Assembly (NCBI RefSeq): GCF_011578045.1 | Contig: NZ_CP049801.1 | Span: 1,488,001-1,552,000, forward strand | Length of the DNA: 64,000 nt | Direction: 5' to 3' | Source: Acinetobacter shaoyimingii | Lineage (GTDB): Bacteria; Pseudomonadota; Gammaproteobacteria; Pseudomonadales; Moraxellaceae | In this document: piece by piece, positions 35,158 through 45,369 of the stretch | How positions within the stretch are numbered: the stretch's first letter is position 1 | How the letters are laid out: the number at the start of each line of letters is the position of its first letter | Made by a program: the position numbers and the translations under genes | Notes under the pieces: generated by a model | Databases searched by the model: none | What the model saw: only the letters and a program-made list of their open reading frames with translations | What the model was told of the DNA's origin: nothing

Positions 35158-38100
35158 TTAAGAGTATTGACTGATTTCAGATTGGTACAGATCCATGGCT
35201 TCATCCATGTCGATATTATTCGGCAATGGTGCGCGCGGGGGAGATTGAACTGGATCTGCTGCCTTACTCTTTGCAGCTTTGGATTTAACTTGATACTCAA
35301 TGTGAAGCTTATCCTTTCCAAAATAATCTCGTAATTTGGCAAGGAGTTCATCGAGTGGAGCCACATTCCAATGTGCACCTAAATGCAACTCGGCTGTAGC
35401 ATAAGGATAGTCCAGTAATACATGAACAGGAATATGATTACACATATCTATGTTGGTAAATGGACGTAAAATGTTCTGTAAGTCTTGGCTTAAACTTGGG
35501 ATATTGGTCTCTTCGTTTAAGCTAATCTGAATCGAATTGGCACGCTTTTGGCGAATTTCATTTAAGGTAAAGGCTTTGGTTAAACGACCCATTGGGCGGT
35601 CAAAACCTTCACGTTCATAAATTTCACCTTCAATCACTACGACTTTTTCATTCACGATCACATCTTTAAAACGTTGAAAACGTTCGTGATTGGCAGAGAT
35701 CTCAATGCGCGCTGTACCATCATCTAGCGTCACCATCATGCGGTTAGGGAAGTTGGCTATATCCACCACCAAACCTGCAAATACTGTGGTAACCCCACGA
35801 CGTGTCGGTGTCAGCTCATTAATTTTATGCGGAATAAAGGCTTTAAGTTCAGGCTTATAAACATCAATAGGATGACCAGTCAGGTATAAACCTAATGTAT
35901 CCTTTTCACCTTTTAAACGAACTTCATCTGACCACGGTTTGACAGGTTTTGCAGGTTTACGCTGAACTTCTTCAACTTCACCAAACAAATCCATAATACC
36001 TGTTTCACGGTTACTACGTGCTTGTTCAGCGGCTTGGACAGCTTCAGGAAGTTGTGCCATTAATGTCGAGCGTTCTTGACCTAGGCAGTCTAAAGCCCCA
36101 GAACGAATTAAAGCTTCAAGGGTGCGTTTATTGATTTTTTTGAGGTCAATACGATGGCAGAAATCAAATAAATCTTTATATGGCCCAAGTTGCAGACGTG
36201 AATCGATCACAGACTGCATCGCTTGTTCACCCACACCTTTAATAGCACCTAAGCCATACACAATGGTCGATTCGCTACTGGCGTGGAACTGATACAACGA
36301 CATATTTACAGAAGGTGGGAGTACTTCTAATTTGTTATTACGACAGTCATCGATTAAGAATACAATGCTGTCCGTATTCTGCATTTCCGATGTTAGTACC
36401 GCAGACATGAATTCAGCAGGGTGGTAAGCTTTAAGCCATGCCGTTTGATAAGCAACTAAAGCATAGGCTGCCGCATGTGATTTGTTAAAACCATAGCCAG
36501 CGAATTTTTCCATATAATCGAAAATATGATTGGCTGTGGCTTCATCGATGTCTTTTTCAGCTGCACCCGTAATAAAGATTTGGCGTTGTTTCACCATTTC
36601 TTCAGGTTTCTTTTTACCCATAGCACGACGCAGCATATCTGCGCCACCGAGGGTATAACCTGCACAGTACTGCGCAGCTTGCATTACCTGTTCTTGGTAC
36701 ACCATAATCCCGTATGTCGGTTCAAGTACACCTTCAAGAAGCGGGTGTAAATACTCAAACTCACCACCATGCATACGATGAATAAAGTCAGGAATTAGAT
36801 CCATTGGACCTGGACGGTACAAGGATACAAAGGCAATAATTTCTTCAAATTTACTTGGTTTTGCCTCTTTCAGCATTTTTTTCATGCCGACGGATTCAAA
36901 CTGGAACACCGCAGTTGTATTGGCATCAGCAAAGACTGAATAGGCTTTTTTATCGTCTAATGGAATACGTGAAATATCGAGTGGTACTTCAGATTGAATA
37001 CGTGAGTTGATGTGTTTAACAGCATCTTCAATGACTGTTAAGTTACGCAGGCCCAAGAAGTCGAATTTGACAAGACCTGCTGCTTCGACGTCATCTTTAT
37101 CGAATTGTGCTACACGTGCGGTACCATCAGCTTCACACATGACCGCTGAATAATCAGTAATTTTGGTCGGTGCAATCACTACACCACCGGCATGTTTACC
37201 TGTATTTCGGGTAATGCCTTCCAATTTCAAAGCCATTTCCCAAATTTCAGCGGCATCTTCATGGTCTGGGTTAGATGGATTGGTAACAATGTCTTTGAGT
37301 TGTGGTTCAGCTTCAATCGACTCTTCCAAACTTAAACCTAAAGGTTTGGTCGGAATCATCTTCGAGATACGATCGGCTAAACCATAAGATTTACCCAATA
37401 CACGTGCCACGTCACGAATCGCACCTTTGGCTGCCATAGTACCGAATGTTGCAATCTGAGATACAGCATCACGACCATAGTTACGTGCAACATAATCAAT
37501 CACTTTGTCTCGACCTGCGATACAGAAGTCGACGTCAAAGTCGGGCATGGATACACGTTCTGGGTTTAAGAAACGTTCGAAAAGTAAGTCATAACGCAGG
37601 GGATCCAGATCTGTAATCTTTAAACTATACGCCACCAATGAACCTGCACCAGAACCACGGCCAGGACCCACAGGTACACCGTTATTTTTAGACCAACCAA
37701 TGAAGTCCATGACAATCAGGAAGTAACCTGGGAAACCCATTTTATTGATGATGCCAATTTCATAAGCAAGGCGTTCATCATAGGGTTTACGAATTTCTGG
37801 CCAGTCTTCACCACGTTCTTCAACTGGATAAAGGAAATTTAATCGCTCTTCTAAACCTTCTTGAGAAATATGCTCAAAGAAGGTGTCAATGGTATGACCT
37901 TCAGGAATTGGATAATCGGGTAGATCATTGAAACCTAAACGTAAAGTAACATTGCAACGTTTGGCAATTTCCACAGTATTTTGAATTGCACTAGGAATAT
38001 CTGAAAACAGTGCTGTCATTTCTTCAGCGGTTTTAAAATATTGATCTGGGCTGTAATTTCGTGGGCGACGGTTATCACCGAGGACATAGCCATCTGCAAT

Positions 38101-38727
38101 ACAGACACGTGCCTCGTGCGCTTCAAAATCTTCTGCATGAATAAAGTGCACGTCATTATTGGCGACGACACCAATTTGATATTTCGCTGCGAGTTTAACG
38201 GCTTCCTGAATAAATTCTTCATCTAAAGGTCGATTGGTACGACTTAAAGACAAATAAACACGGTTGCCAAATTTCTCAATCCATTCTTCGAGTAGTGGCT
38301 CAGCTTTTTGTGGATGACCAGAACAGAGCATCTCGCCAACATCACTGTTTTTTCCAAGCAAAACAATAATATCTTCAGACTGTTCAAGCACCCATTCTTT
38401 TTTAACGCAAGGGATACTGAGTTGTTGGCCTTCAATAAAACCACGAGAAACAATTTCAGTGAGGCTACGCCAGCCTTTATTGGTCATAGCCAATAAAATG
38501 ACACGATGCGATTCATCATTGAGGCGTATCGTACTGCCCAAAATAGGCTTGATACCTTTATCGAGGCTTTTTTTATAAAATTTTACCGCAGCATGTAAAT
38601 TGGACAAATCAGTAATGGCCAATGCCGGCATCTGATCAGTGACAGCAGCTTTTATAAGATCAGGTATACGTACAATCGATTCTGTAATCGAAAACTCTGT
38701 ATGAATACCAAGATGTACAAACTGCAT
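35158..38727 (-). CDS. dnaE: DNA polymerase III alpha subunit
   Basis: Replicative polymerase catalytic subunit (1189 residues). The PHP domain opens with MQFVHLGIHTEFS; AAGGA lies 7 bases before ATG 38727, so the 9 extra upstream codons are not used. Polymerase motifs include GPGRGSGAGSLVAY and PDFDVDFC with the catalytic aspartates, and AGYGFNKSHAAAYALVAYQTAW. The OB-fold (VTTVFAGLVVDIANFPNRMM) and C-terminal tau-binding parts follow. The N-terminal PHP His motif is HTEF rather than the usual HSEY. It heads the dnaE-trmJ-cysE set. Confidence 0.97.
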   Translation of the reverse strand: MQFVHLGIHTEFSITESIVRIPDLIKAAVTDQMPALAITDLSNLHAAVKFYKKSLDKGIKPILGSTIRLNDESHRVILLAMTNKGWRSLTEIVSRGFIEGQQLSIPCVKKEWVLEQSEDIIVLLGKNSDVGEMLCSGHPQKAEPLLEEWIEKFGNRVYLSLSRTNRPLDEEFIQEAVKLAAKYQIGVVANNDVHFIHAEDFEAHEARVCIADGYVLGDNRRPRNYSPDQYFKTAEEMTALFSDIPSAIQNTVEIAKRCNVTLRLGFNDLPDYPIPEGHTIDTFFEHISQEGLEERLNFLYPVEERGEDWPEIRKPYDERLAYEIGIINKMGFPGYFLIVMDFIGWSKNNGVPVGPGRGSGAGSLVAYSLKITDLDPLRYDLLFERFLNPERVSMPDFDVDFCIAGRDKVIDYVARNYGRDAVSQIATFGTMAAKGAIRDVARVLGKSYGLADRISKMIPTKPLGLSLEESIEAEPQLKDIVTNPSNPDHEDAAEIWEMALKLEGITRNTGKHAGGVVIAPTKITDYSAVMCEADGTARVAQFDKDDVEAAGLVKFDFLGLRNLTVIEDAVKHINSRIQSEVPLDISRIPLDDKKAYSVFADANTTAVFQFESVGMKKMLKEAKPSKFEEIIAFVSLYRPGPMDLIPDFIHRMHGGEFEYLHPLLEGVLEPTYGIMVYQEQVMQAAQYCAGYTLGGADMLRRAMGKKKPEEMVKQRQIFITGAAEKDIDEATANHIFDYMEKFAGYGFNKSHAAAYALVAYQTAWLKAYHPAEFMSAVLTSEMQNTDSIVFLIDDCRNNKLEVLPPSVNMSLYQFHASSESTIVYGLGAIKGVGEQAMQSVIDSRLQLGPYKDLFDFCHRIDLKKINKRTLEALIRSGALDCLGQERSTLMAQLPEAVQAAEQARSNRETGIMDLFGEVEEVQRKPAKPVKPWSDEVRLKGEKDTLGLYLTGHPIDVYKPELKAFIPHKINELTPTRRGVTTVFAGLVVDIANFPNRMMVTLDDGTARIEISANHERFQRFKDVIVNEKVVVIEGEIYEREGFDRPMGRLTKAFTLNEIRQKRANSIQISLNEETNIPSLSQDLQNILRPFTNIDMCNHIPVHVLLDYPYATAELHLGAHWNVAPLDELLAKLRDYFGKDKLHIEYQVKSKAAKSKAADPVQSPPRAPLPNNIDMDEAMDLYQSEISQYS

Positions 38728-38932
38728 ATATGATTCCTTCGCTAGGCTAGGCAATATTTTAACATGCTCTGATCAATGATAGATGGCTAAACTTCAATTT
38801 TGTAATAGAAGCTCTAAGTTATCAAAGCTTTTGATTATTTTGTATACACAAGTGAAATGTGTCGTTAAATTTTAAACAAAACACAGACTTGTCACTTCGC
38901 TTCGCATTCAAAAACCACCCCATTGTAAACAA

Positions 38933-38958
38933 AAAAAAGTGCCCTTAAGCACTTTTTT
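38933..38958. terminator. terminator of the asparaginase gene
   Basis: AAAAAAGTGC pairs with GCACTTTTTT around CCTTAA, 31 bases past the minus-strand stop. Confidence 0.9.
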
Positions 38959-38988
38959 ATATCACACTTGTACACATTTCAATGTGGA

Positions 38989-40316
<1,328 letters not shown>

Positions 40317-40318
40317 TA

Positions 40319-40348
40319 AAAAAGCCTCACTCTAAAAAGTGAGGCCTT
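40319..40348 (-). terminator. terminator of the AlaA-like gene
   Basis: On minus, GCCTCAC / GTGAGGC with an 8-base loop and a T-run; about 60 bases after the stop. Confidence 0.88.
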
Positions 40349-40408
40349 TAAAATTGATTGTGAATCAAATCATCCCTAATCAAATGCTTCTTAATGGCAT
40401 AATTTAGC

Positions 40409-41839
40409 TTAACGCATTTTTGCTAAGAATCGACCGAGACGGGTAATCGCTTCACGTAGCTCATTTTCAGCAGGAAGGAATACCACACGGAAATGATCTG
40501 GAGTAGGCCAGTTAAAGCCAGTACCTTGAACCAAGAGAACTTTCTCTGCACGAAGTAAATCAAGCATCAGTTTTTCATCATCTTGAATTGGGTAAATATT
40601 CGGGTCAAGTTTAGGGAAGCAGTACATTGCACCTTCGGGTTTTACACATGATACCCCGGGAATTTCATTCAGCATTTCCCATGCAATATTACGTTGTTCG
40701 TATAAGCGGCCACCCGGACGGATTAAATCATTAATGGATTGATAACCACCCAATGCAGTTTGAATCGCATATTGTGCTTGATGGTTGGCACAAAGACGCA
40801 TAGACGCCAACATGTCTAAACCTTCAATATAATCGGCTGCACGTGCTTTATTGCCTGTAATTGCCATCCAACCTGAACGATAACCTGCAATACGATAAGC
40901 TTTAGATAAACCATTAAATGAAACGCAGAGTTGATCACCTGCAAGTGCTGCCACAGCAACATGCTCAACACCGTCATAAATAATTTTGTCGTAAATTTCA
41001 TCTGCAAACAAAATCAAATCATATTTTTTAGCCAGATCTACAATTTGTTGTAATACGCGGCGCGGATACACAGAACCTGTGGGGTTGTTTGGGTTAATAA
41101 TCACAATACCGCGAGTATTTGCTGTGATTTTGCTTTCCATATCCGCTATATCAGGATACCAGTTGTCTTCTTCATCACATTTATAGTGAATCGCAGTCCC
41201 GCCCGATAAATTGACCGCAGCAGTCCACAAAGGATAATCAGGCATAGGAATAAGCATCTCATCGCCATCATCAAGCAAACCTTGCATCGCCATAACGATC
41301 AGTTCAGAAACGCCATTGCCAATATACACGTCATTGACATGCATATCTAAAATGCCTTTTTGTTGATAGTACTGACAAATCGCTTTACGTGCAGGGAAGA
41401 TCCCTTTTGAGTCGGTATAACCTATCGCATTGGGGAGGTTTAGAGCAACGTCATTAATAATTTCTTGTGGTGCTTCAAAGCCAAAGGGCGCAGGGTTACC
41501 GATATTAAGCTTAATAATTTTGTGACCTGCTTCTTCCATCTCATTGGCCGCTCGCAACACAGGTCCGCGAATGTCGTAGCATACATGCTCGAGCTTAGAC
41601 GATTTTTTGATTTCGCGTGGGATGTGAGGTGTGTTTGGCATTTTAATGTTCTCGGAAAGAGTGGAGGTCACTTTTGCATAACGATATAAATAGCTTTTAA
41701 ATGTCTCAGTCGTCACAAGGTCGAGATCGTGATCATCTCGAAGCAAAGCAACTATTTTTTCGTGCGTAAAACCGAGTTGCTGATACTGTTTAATTACAGG
41801 AAGCAAATTTTTGAATAATACGCTCTTTTTTTGCGACAT
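40409..41839 (-). CDS. alaA: PLP-dependent aminotransferase (AlaA-like) with N-terminal extension
   Basis: Class I aminotransferase, most like alanine/pyruvate aminotransferase AlaA: PNTP, DIRGPVLRAANEMEEAGHKIIKLNIGNPAPFGF (in part), NPNNPTGSVYP, DEIYDKIIYDG and the PLP lysine in SFNGLSKAYRIAGYRSGWM. The aminotransferase proper starts near residue 66. Residues 1-65 are an extra domain (KQYQQLGFTHEKIVALLRDDHD ... TFKSYLYRY, in part) resembling small helix-turn-helix domains of regulators. AGGA stands 8 bases before the ATG, so the extension is translated. E. coli AlaA (405 aa) lacks it. Confidence 0.9.
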   Translation of the reverse strand: MSQKKSVLFKNLLPVIKQYQQLGFTHEKIVALLRDDHDLDLVTTETFKSYLYRYAKVTSTLSENIKMPNTPHIPREIKKSSKLEHVCYDIRGPVLRAANEMEEAGHKIIKLNIGNPAPFGFEAPQEIINDVALNLPNAIGYTDSKGIFPARKAICQYYQQKGILDMHVNDVYIGNGVSELIVMAMQGLLDDGDEMLIPMPDYPLWTAAVNLSGGTAIHYKCDEEDNWYPDIADMESKITANTRGIVIINPNNPTGSVYPRRVLQQIVDLAKKYDLILFADEIYDKIIYDGVEHVAVAALAGDQLCVSFNGLSKAYRIAGYRSGWMAITGNKARAADYIEGLDMLASMRLCANHQAQYAIQTALGGYQSINDLIRPGGRLYEQRNIAWEMLNEIPGVSCVKPEGAMYCFPKLDPNIYPIQDDEKLMLDLLRAEKVLLVQGTGFNWPTPDHFRVVFLPAENELREAITRLGRFLAKMR

Positions 41840-42066
41840 TTTTTAATCCTGAGCAAGAATAGACCGTAGATTAGCACTAAATTTGCTCACAAAAAAGTAT
41901 TTAAATAACAAAATGCTTACTTTTATTTTTCATTTTGCTTTCTTTTTGCTTTTTTGAAATATATATCTTTTGTAAAATCTAAAATAAAGACTAGAAATTT
42001 CAATATGAATAACGTAAATATAGGATTATCCTATTTTAAAATATCAAGATAAAAAGGTACGTCATC

Positions 42067-42486
42067 ATGGGAAAACTCAATAAAACTGACAGAGAATGGC
42101 AAAGAGAGTTATCACCAGAAGAATTCAGGATTACACGTCAAAAGGGCACAGAGCCTGCATTTACGGGGAAATACTGGAATTCTAAACAAGATGGGACTTA
42201 TATTTGTCGTTGTTGTGGCGAGGAATTGTTTTCTTCTACGACAAAATATGATAGTGGTTGTGGGTGGCCAAGCTTTTATAAGCCAATCATACCAAGCGCT
42301 GTTGAAGAGCATGATGATAACTCGCATGGAATGCACCGCGTCGAAATCATTTGTCATCATTGTGATGCACATTTGGGGCATGTTTTCGAGGATGGGCCAG
42401 AACCAACGGGATTGCGTTATTGTATAAACTCAGCATCTTTAGAATTAAAAACACAGAAGAAAAATGACGAGGAAACTTATCCATGA
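42067..42486 (+). CDS. msrB: peptide-methionine (R)-S-oxide reductase
   Basis: Reduces the R form of methionine sulfoxide in proteins. Two zinc CxxC pairs (CRCCGEELF and [12 protein letters not shown]), the [11 protein letters not shown] motif and the catalytic Cys in [11 protein letters not shown] are present. Length 139 matches E. coli (137). AAGG is about 9 bases before the ATG. It overlaps gpx by 4 bp, so both answer oxidative stress together. It is divergent from alaA over 227 bp. Confidence 0.95.
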   Translation: MGKLNKTDREWQRELSPEEFRITRQKGTEPAFTGKYWNSKQDGTYICRCCGEELFSSTTKYDSGCGWPSFYKPIIPSAVEEHDDNSHGMHRVEIICHHCDAHLGHVFEDGPEPTGLRYCINSASLELKTQKKNDEETYP

Positions 42487-42968
42487 CCACCAATATTCAT
42501 CAATTTGAAGCGGAATTGTTAAATGGGGAAAGTAAGAAATTTTCCGACTACCAAGGAAAGGTACTATTGGTTGTTAACACCGCGAGTAAATGTGGCTTTA
42601 CACCACAATTTGCTGGTTTAGAAAAATTATATGGAAAATATAAAGACAAAGGATTTGAAATTCTTGGGTTTCCTTGCAACCAATTTGGTGGGCAAGATCC
42701 AGGGACAAATGATCAAATTGGTGCTTTTTGTCAAAAAAACTATGGTGTTTCGTTCACGATGTTTTCCAAAGTAAATGTCAAAGGACCTGAAGCGCATGTG
42801 GTGTTTCGTTATTTGACCAATAATAGTAAAGGTGTCTTGGGCAGTGGAATTAAATGGAACTTTACCAAGTTCCTTATTGGCAAAGACGGTAAAGTGATTA
42901 ACCGTTATGCACCTACAACAAAACCTGAAGCATTAGAAGCAGACATTGAAAAAGCGTTAAAAAAATAA
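42483..42968 (+). CDS. glutathione/thiol peroxidase (BtuE-type)
   Basis: Peroxidase of the GPx family; such bacterial enzymes reduce hydrogen and lipid peroxides, often with thioredoxin. The active-site cysteine is in [14 protein letters not shown], and the Gln and Trp partners in [12 protein letters not shown] and [13 protein letters not shown]. No selenocysteine. Length 161. The ATG overlaps the msrB stop, which ties it to methionine repair. A perfect terminator follows. Confidence 0.93.
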   Translation: MTTNIHQFEAELLNGESKKFSDYQGKVLLVVNTASKCGFTPQFAGLEKLYGKYKDKGFEILGFPCNQFGGQDPGTNDQIGAFCQKNYGVSFTMFSKVNVKGPEAHVVFRYLTNNSKGVLGSGIKWNFTKFLIGKDGKVINRYAPTTKPEALEADIEKALKK

Positions 42969-42982
42969 ATGATAAACAGCAT

Positions 42983-43012
42983 AAAAAATCAGCTAAATTT
43001 AGCTGATTTTTT
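42983..43012. terminator. bidirectional terminator after gpx
   Basis: A perfect 30-base palindrome (AAAAAATCAGCTAAA and its complement), 15 bases past the gpx stop, ending in TTTTTT. It could also end the tiny minus-strand gene at 43061. Confidence 0.92.
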
Positions 43013-43060
43013 ATTTTCTAATGATCGTTTTTAACTATTTTAGATAAACATTTCCCTTCC

Positions 43061-43156
43061 TTAAACTCGATAAAAACTCTCAAAGAAGGACTGACACCCT
43101 GTAATAAAAATTGGTGTAAGAATAAGAATAAATTTGATTAGAATATTTTTTTTCAT
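43061..43156 (-). CDS. putative very small lipoprotein (31 aa)
   Basis: Too short for usual gene calls. The ORF reads MKKNILIKFILILTPIFITG then Cys21 and ends QSFFESFYRV. It has a basic n-region, a 15-residue hydrophobic core and the lipobox FITGC, the hallmark of lipoprotein signal peptides; the mature part would be only 11 residues. AAGAG lies 9 bases before the ATG. On minus a TATAGT and a TTGTTT 17 bases apart lie upstream as a possible promoter. It runs towards the palindromic terminator at 42983-43012. Bacteria have other tiny lipoproteins such as entericidins; no family is recognised. Confidence 0.5.
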   Translation of the reverse strand: MKKNILIKFILILTPIFITGCQSFFESFYRV

Positions 43157-43272
43157 TGTTTGTTGCTCTTATAATTAGATCTATTACTATAGAAAAACTT
43201 CATCCGTAAAACAATCGAATTAACAAAAAGCACGATACACTTTGCGTGATAGATTAAAATTTTAGGGTAATA

Positions 43273-43362
43273 ATGATTTTACTTCTACATGTAAAATATT
43301 ATCAATTATATATAACTTACTTGATAGCTATATTTACTTCACATCTTTCTATTCGACCTTGA
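43273..43362 (+). CDS. putative small hydrophobic peptide (29 aa)
   Basis: The ORF begins MILLLHVKYYQLYITYLIAI and ends FTSHLSIRP. AGGG lies 5 bases before the ATG, a good ribosome site, and a terminator with a T-run on the same strand follows 25 bases after the stop. The middle could span a membrane. It is transcribed away from the tiny lipoprotein gene. It might equally be a small RNA whose ORF is by chance. No family recognised. Confidence 0.4.
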   Translation: MILLLHVKYYQLYITYLIAIFTSHLSIRP

Positions 43363-43387
43363 TAACTTCAATCTATACCGCAATGTA

Positions 43388-43415
43388 AAGCCAAGTTTTC
43401 TTGGCTTATTTTTTA
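43388..43415 (+). terminator. terminator on plus strand in the gpx-NYN gap
   Basis: AAGCCAAG pairs with CTTGGCTT around TTTT, followed by ATTTTTT. The T-run is on plus, although the only listed large gene beyond it (43437) runs on minus; this implies a plus-strand transcript starting inside the gap. It might also help end the minus gene. Confidence 0.75.
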
Positions 43416-43436
43416 TGTTTGACTGATTATTTTTAA

Positions 43437-44291
43437 CTATTTTTTTACTTTCCTTAAATACATCTGACTCCCTTCGATTTTGGTTTCAAATAACTCAAGC
43501 ATTTTAATGAGCCCTGATAGCTTTGCGCGACCGTAATTTCGTGCATCAAAATCTGGTTTTACCATACTAATATATTGACCCACTACAGATAAGTTGGCCC
43601 ATCCATTGTCATCTGAATTATCTTTCACTGCTTTATAAATTAGATGAAGCGTTGCAGGTTCAATTTCGACGTTTGTTTCTTTTTCTGAAGCTTTTTCAGG
43701 GGCTTTTTTCAATTCTTGTGCGGTTGTAGTTGTAGTCGTATTTGTATTTATTGCTTTGGATTTTTGGGGTTGAGTATTTTCTTCTTTATGTTCGGTGGGT
43801 TTTTCTAGTGTTGTTTTGACCTCTGAAATGGTTTTATCTTCGATTATGAGATTTTCAATATAAATAAATTTATCACAAGCTTTACGAAAGGCTTCAGGTG
43901 TTTTCTTACGACCAAATCCATAGACCACTAAGCCACTTTCTCTGATCCGAGAGGCAAGTGGGGTAAAATCACTGTCACTTGAGATAATACAGAATCCATC
44001 AAGCGCACCAGCATATAACAAATCCATGGCATCAATAATCATGCCCATATCCGTTGCATCTTTACCCGCGGTATAGGCAAATTGTTGTACGGGGGTGATG
44101 GCATTGGGAAGCAAAATATCGCGCCAATTTTTTAAAGTTTCGCTACTCCAGTCGCCGTAGACGCGTTTGACACTGGCGATGCCATATTTTGCCACCTCTT
44201 CTAAAATAGGTGCGATTGATGAAACGGATGAGTTATCAGCATCTATAAGCACTGCAAGTTTTTTTGTTTGTATTTCCAATGAAAACCCCAA
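43437..44291 (-). CDS. NYN-domain (LabA/PIN-like) protein with C-terminal OST-HTH/LOTUS domain
   Basis: Residues 10-150 are a NYN domain, a PIN-like nuclease fold: LAVLIDADNSS (first acidic residues), GKDATDMGMIIDAMDLL and CIISSDSDFTPLASRIRE (acidic metal site). A low-complexity linker (Asn-Thr run, then AQELKKAPEKASEKE) follows. Residues 210-284 are an OST-HTH/LOTUS domain of the RNA-binding kind. The family is linked to RNA processing but its targets here are unknown. The start is uncertain: TTG at 44291 or TTG 44279 (LEIQTKK, with GGGG before it); no ATG is available upstream of the conserved part. Confidence 0.85.
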   Translation of the reverse strand: MGFSLEIQTKKLAVLIDADNSSVSSIAPILEEVAKYGIASVKRVYGDWSSETLKNWRDILLPNAITPVQQFAYTAGKDATDMGMIIDAMDLLYAGALDGFCIISSDSDFTPLASRIRESGLVVYGFGRKKTPEAFRKACDKFIYIENLIIEDKTISEVKTTLEKPTEHKEENTQPQKSKAINTNTTTTTTAQELKKAPEKASEKETNVEIEPATLHLIYKAVKDNSDDNGWANLSVVGQYISMVKPDFDARNYGRAKLSGLIKMLELFETKIEGSQMYLRKVKK

Positions 44292-44388
44292 GGAGTGATG
44301 ATTATTTCACCATCATATGATTGATTCATTTGGGGATTCAAGTGAAAGATAGGGAAATTATGACCAATGGAATTTCTATTCATAGCCC

Positions 44389-45297
44389 TTATAAAGCAGC
44401 TAAAACACTCACCAAAATAGGTGCAAGTAAGGTTAAGATAAATCCACTGACCATGGCATGTGGAATAAATTCATTCCCACATGCTTGTTTCACCATAGGT
44501 AAAGTCACATCCATAGCAGTTGCTCCCGCAGATGCAATTGCTGAACGTGGGTAGCGCCAACCCAGGCTATACATCAAAATAATCGCATATATTTCACGGA
44601 ATAAATCATTGAGTAGGGCAACACTTCCAAGTTCAGGTGTTTTCAGTTCACTCACCACGATTCCTGACATTGAATAAAAGCCATAACCTTGAGACAACAT
44701 GATTAAATCTTTTAGGCTGATATTTTCAATGAATACGTATGCGATTAATGCGCCAATGATAGAACCTAAAATGCAGCCTAAAGGCACCAATACAATCTTC
44801 CAGTTCATCCATGAGCGCTCGATGGGAGAAAAGGACAAATCCAAACCAATCAAAAACATAAATACCAATAACAAATGCCATGTACTAATGGCATATGGAA
44901 TTGCAAAATAATTAATCAGTTCAGACAGTACGTAACCAAATGATAAAGCAAGGAAAGCATAGCTGATATTGATGAAGGATTTTAACAGTAAGTCGAATGA
45001 AACTTTGCCTTGCGTCGTTTGATAGCCCGCGTATTTAAAAAAGACATAACAACAGCCAAAAGCGCCAAAGGATGTTAAACCCGCAAGGATGAGTGCATTA
45101 CTTAAAATCAGTTGAGGATTTGCAATGGTGTGCAGGGTTTCAGCAAACTCACAGGCAATTGCAATCAATAACAAATAACTAAAATAAGGTAATACTTTCA
45201 AAGCGCCTTGCATAAGCCATAGTGGAAATCTGTGTGCAAATGCATAACCGATGAATAGACACAATAAGAGTTGAAAAATGAGCCAGAGAGAATGCAT
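44389..45297 (-). CDS. lysO: lysine exporter LysO family protein (DUF340)
   Basis: Inner-membrane exporter, about 8-10 hydrophobic segments. The DUF340 core is recognisable: YGFYSMSGIVVSELKTPELGSVALLNDLFREI (in part), then SAIASAGATAMDVTLPMV. E. coli LysO exports lysine and thialysine; substrate here is inferred. Length 302 is near E. coli (299). It is a single gene on minus with a plain ATG start right before the terminator of the neighbouring monooxygenase gene. Confidence 0.87.
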   Translation of the reverse strand: MHSLWLIFQLLLCLFIGYAFAHRFPLWLMQGALKVLPYFSYLLLIAIACEFAETLHTIANPQLILSNALILAGLTSFGAFGCCYVFFKYAGYQTTQGKVSFDLLLKSFINISYAFLALSFGYVLSELINYFAIPYAISTWHLLLVFMFLIGLDLSFSPIERSWMNWKIVLVPLGCILGSIIGALIAYVFIENISLKDLIMLSQGYGFYSMSGIVVSELKTPELGSVALLNDLFREIYAIILMYSLGWRYPRSAIASAGATAMDVTLPMVKQACGNEFIPHAMVSGFILTLLAPILVSVLAAL

Positions 45298-45325
45298 AAA
45301 AAAAGCAGAATAATAAAATTCTGCT
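45298..45325 (-). terminator. terminator of the monooxygenase gene
   Basis: On minus AGCAGAAT / ATTCTGCT with a 6-base loop and then a T-run. It sits in the 72-bp space between the monooxygenase stop and the lysO start. Confidence 0.85.
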
Positions 45326-45369
45326 TATTATGCCTTTAGTTAATGATAAATTAATGAAATTTACACAGA

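Noticed and set aside
38700-38760. DnaE start at 38754
   Set aside because: AAGGA is correctly spaced for the ATG at 38727, which also gives the standard MQFVHLG beginning.
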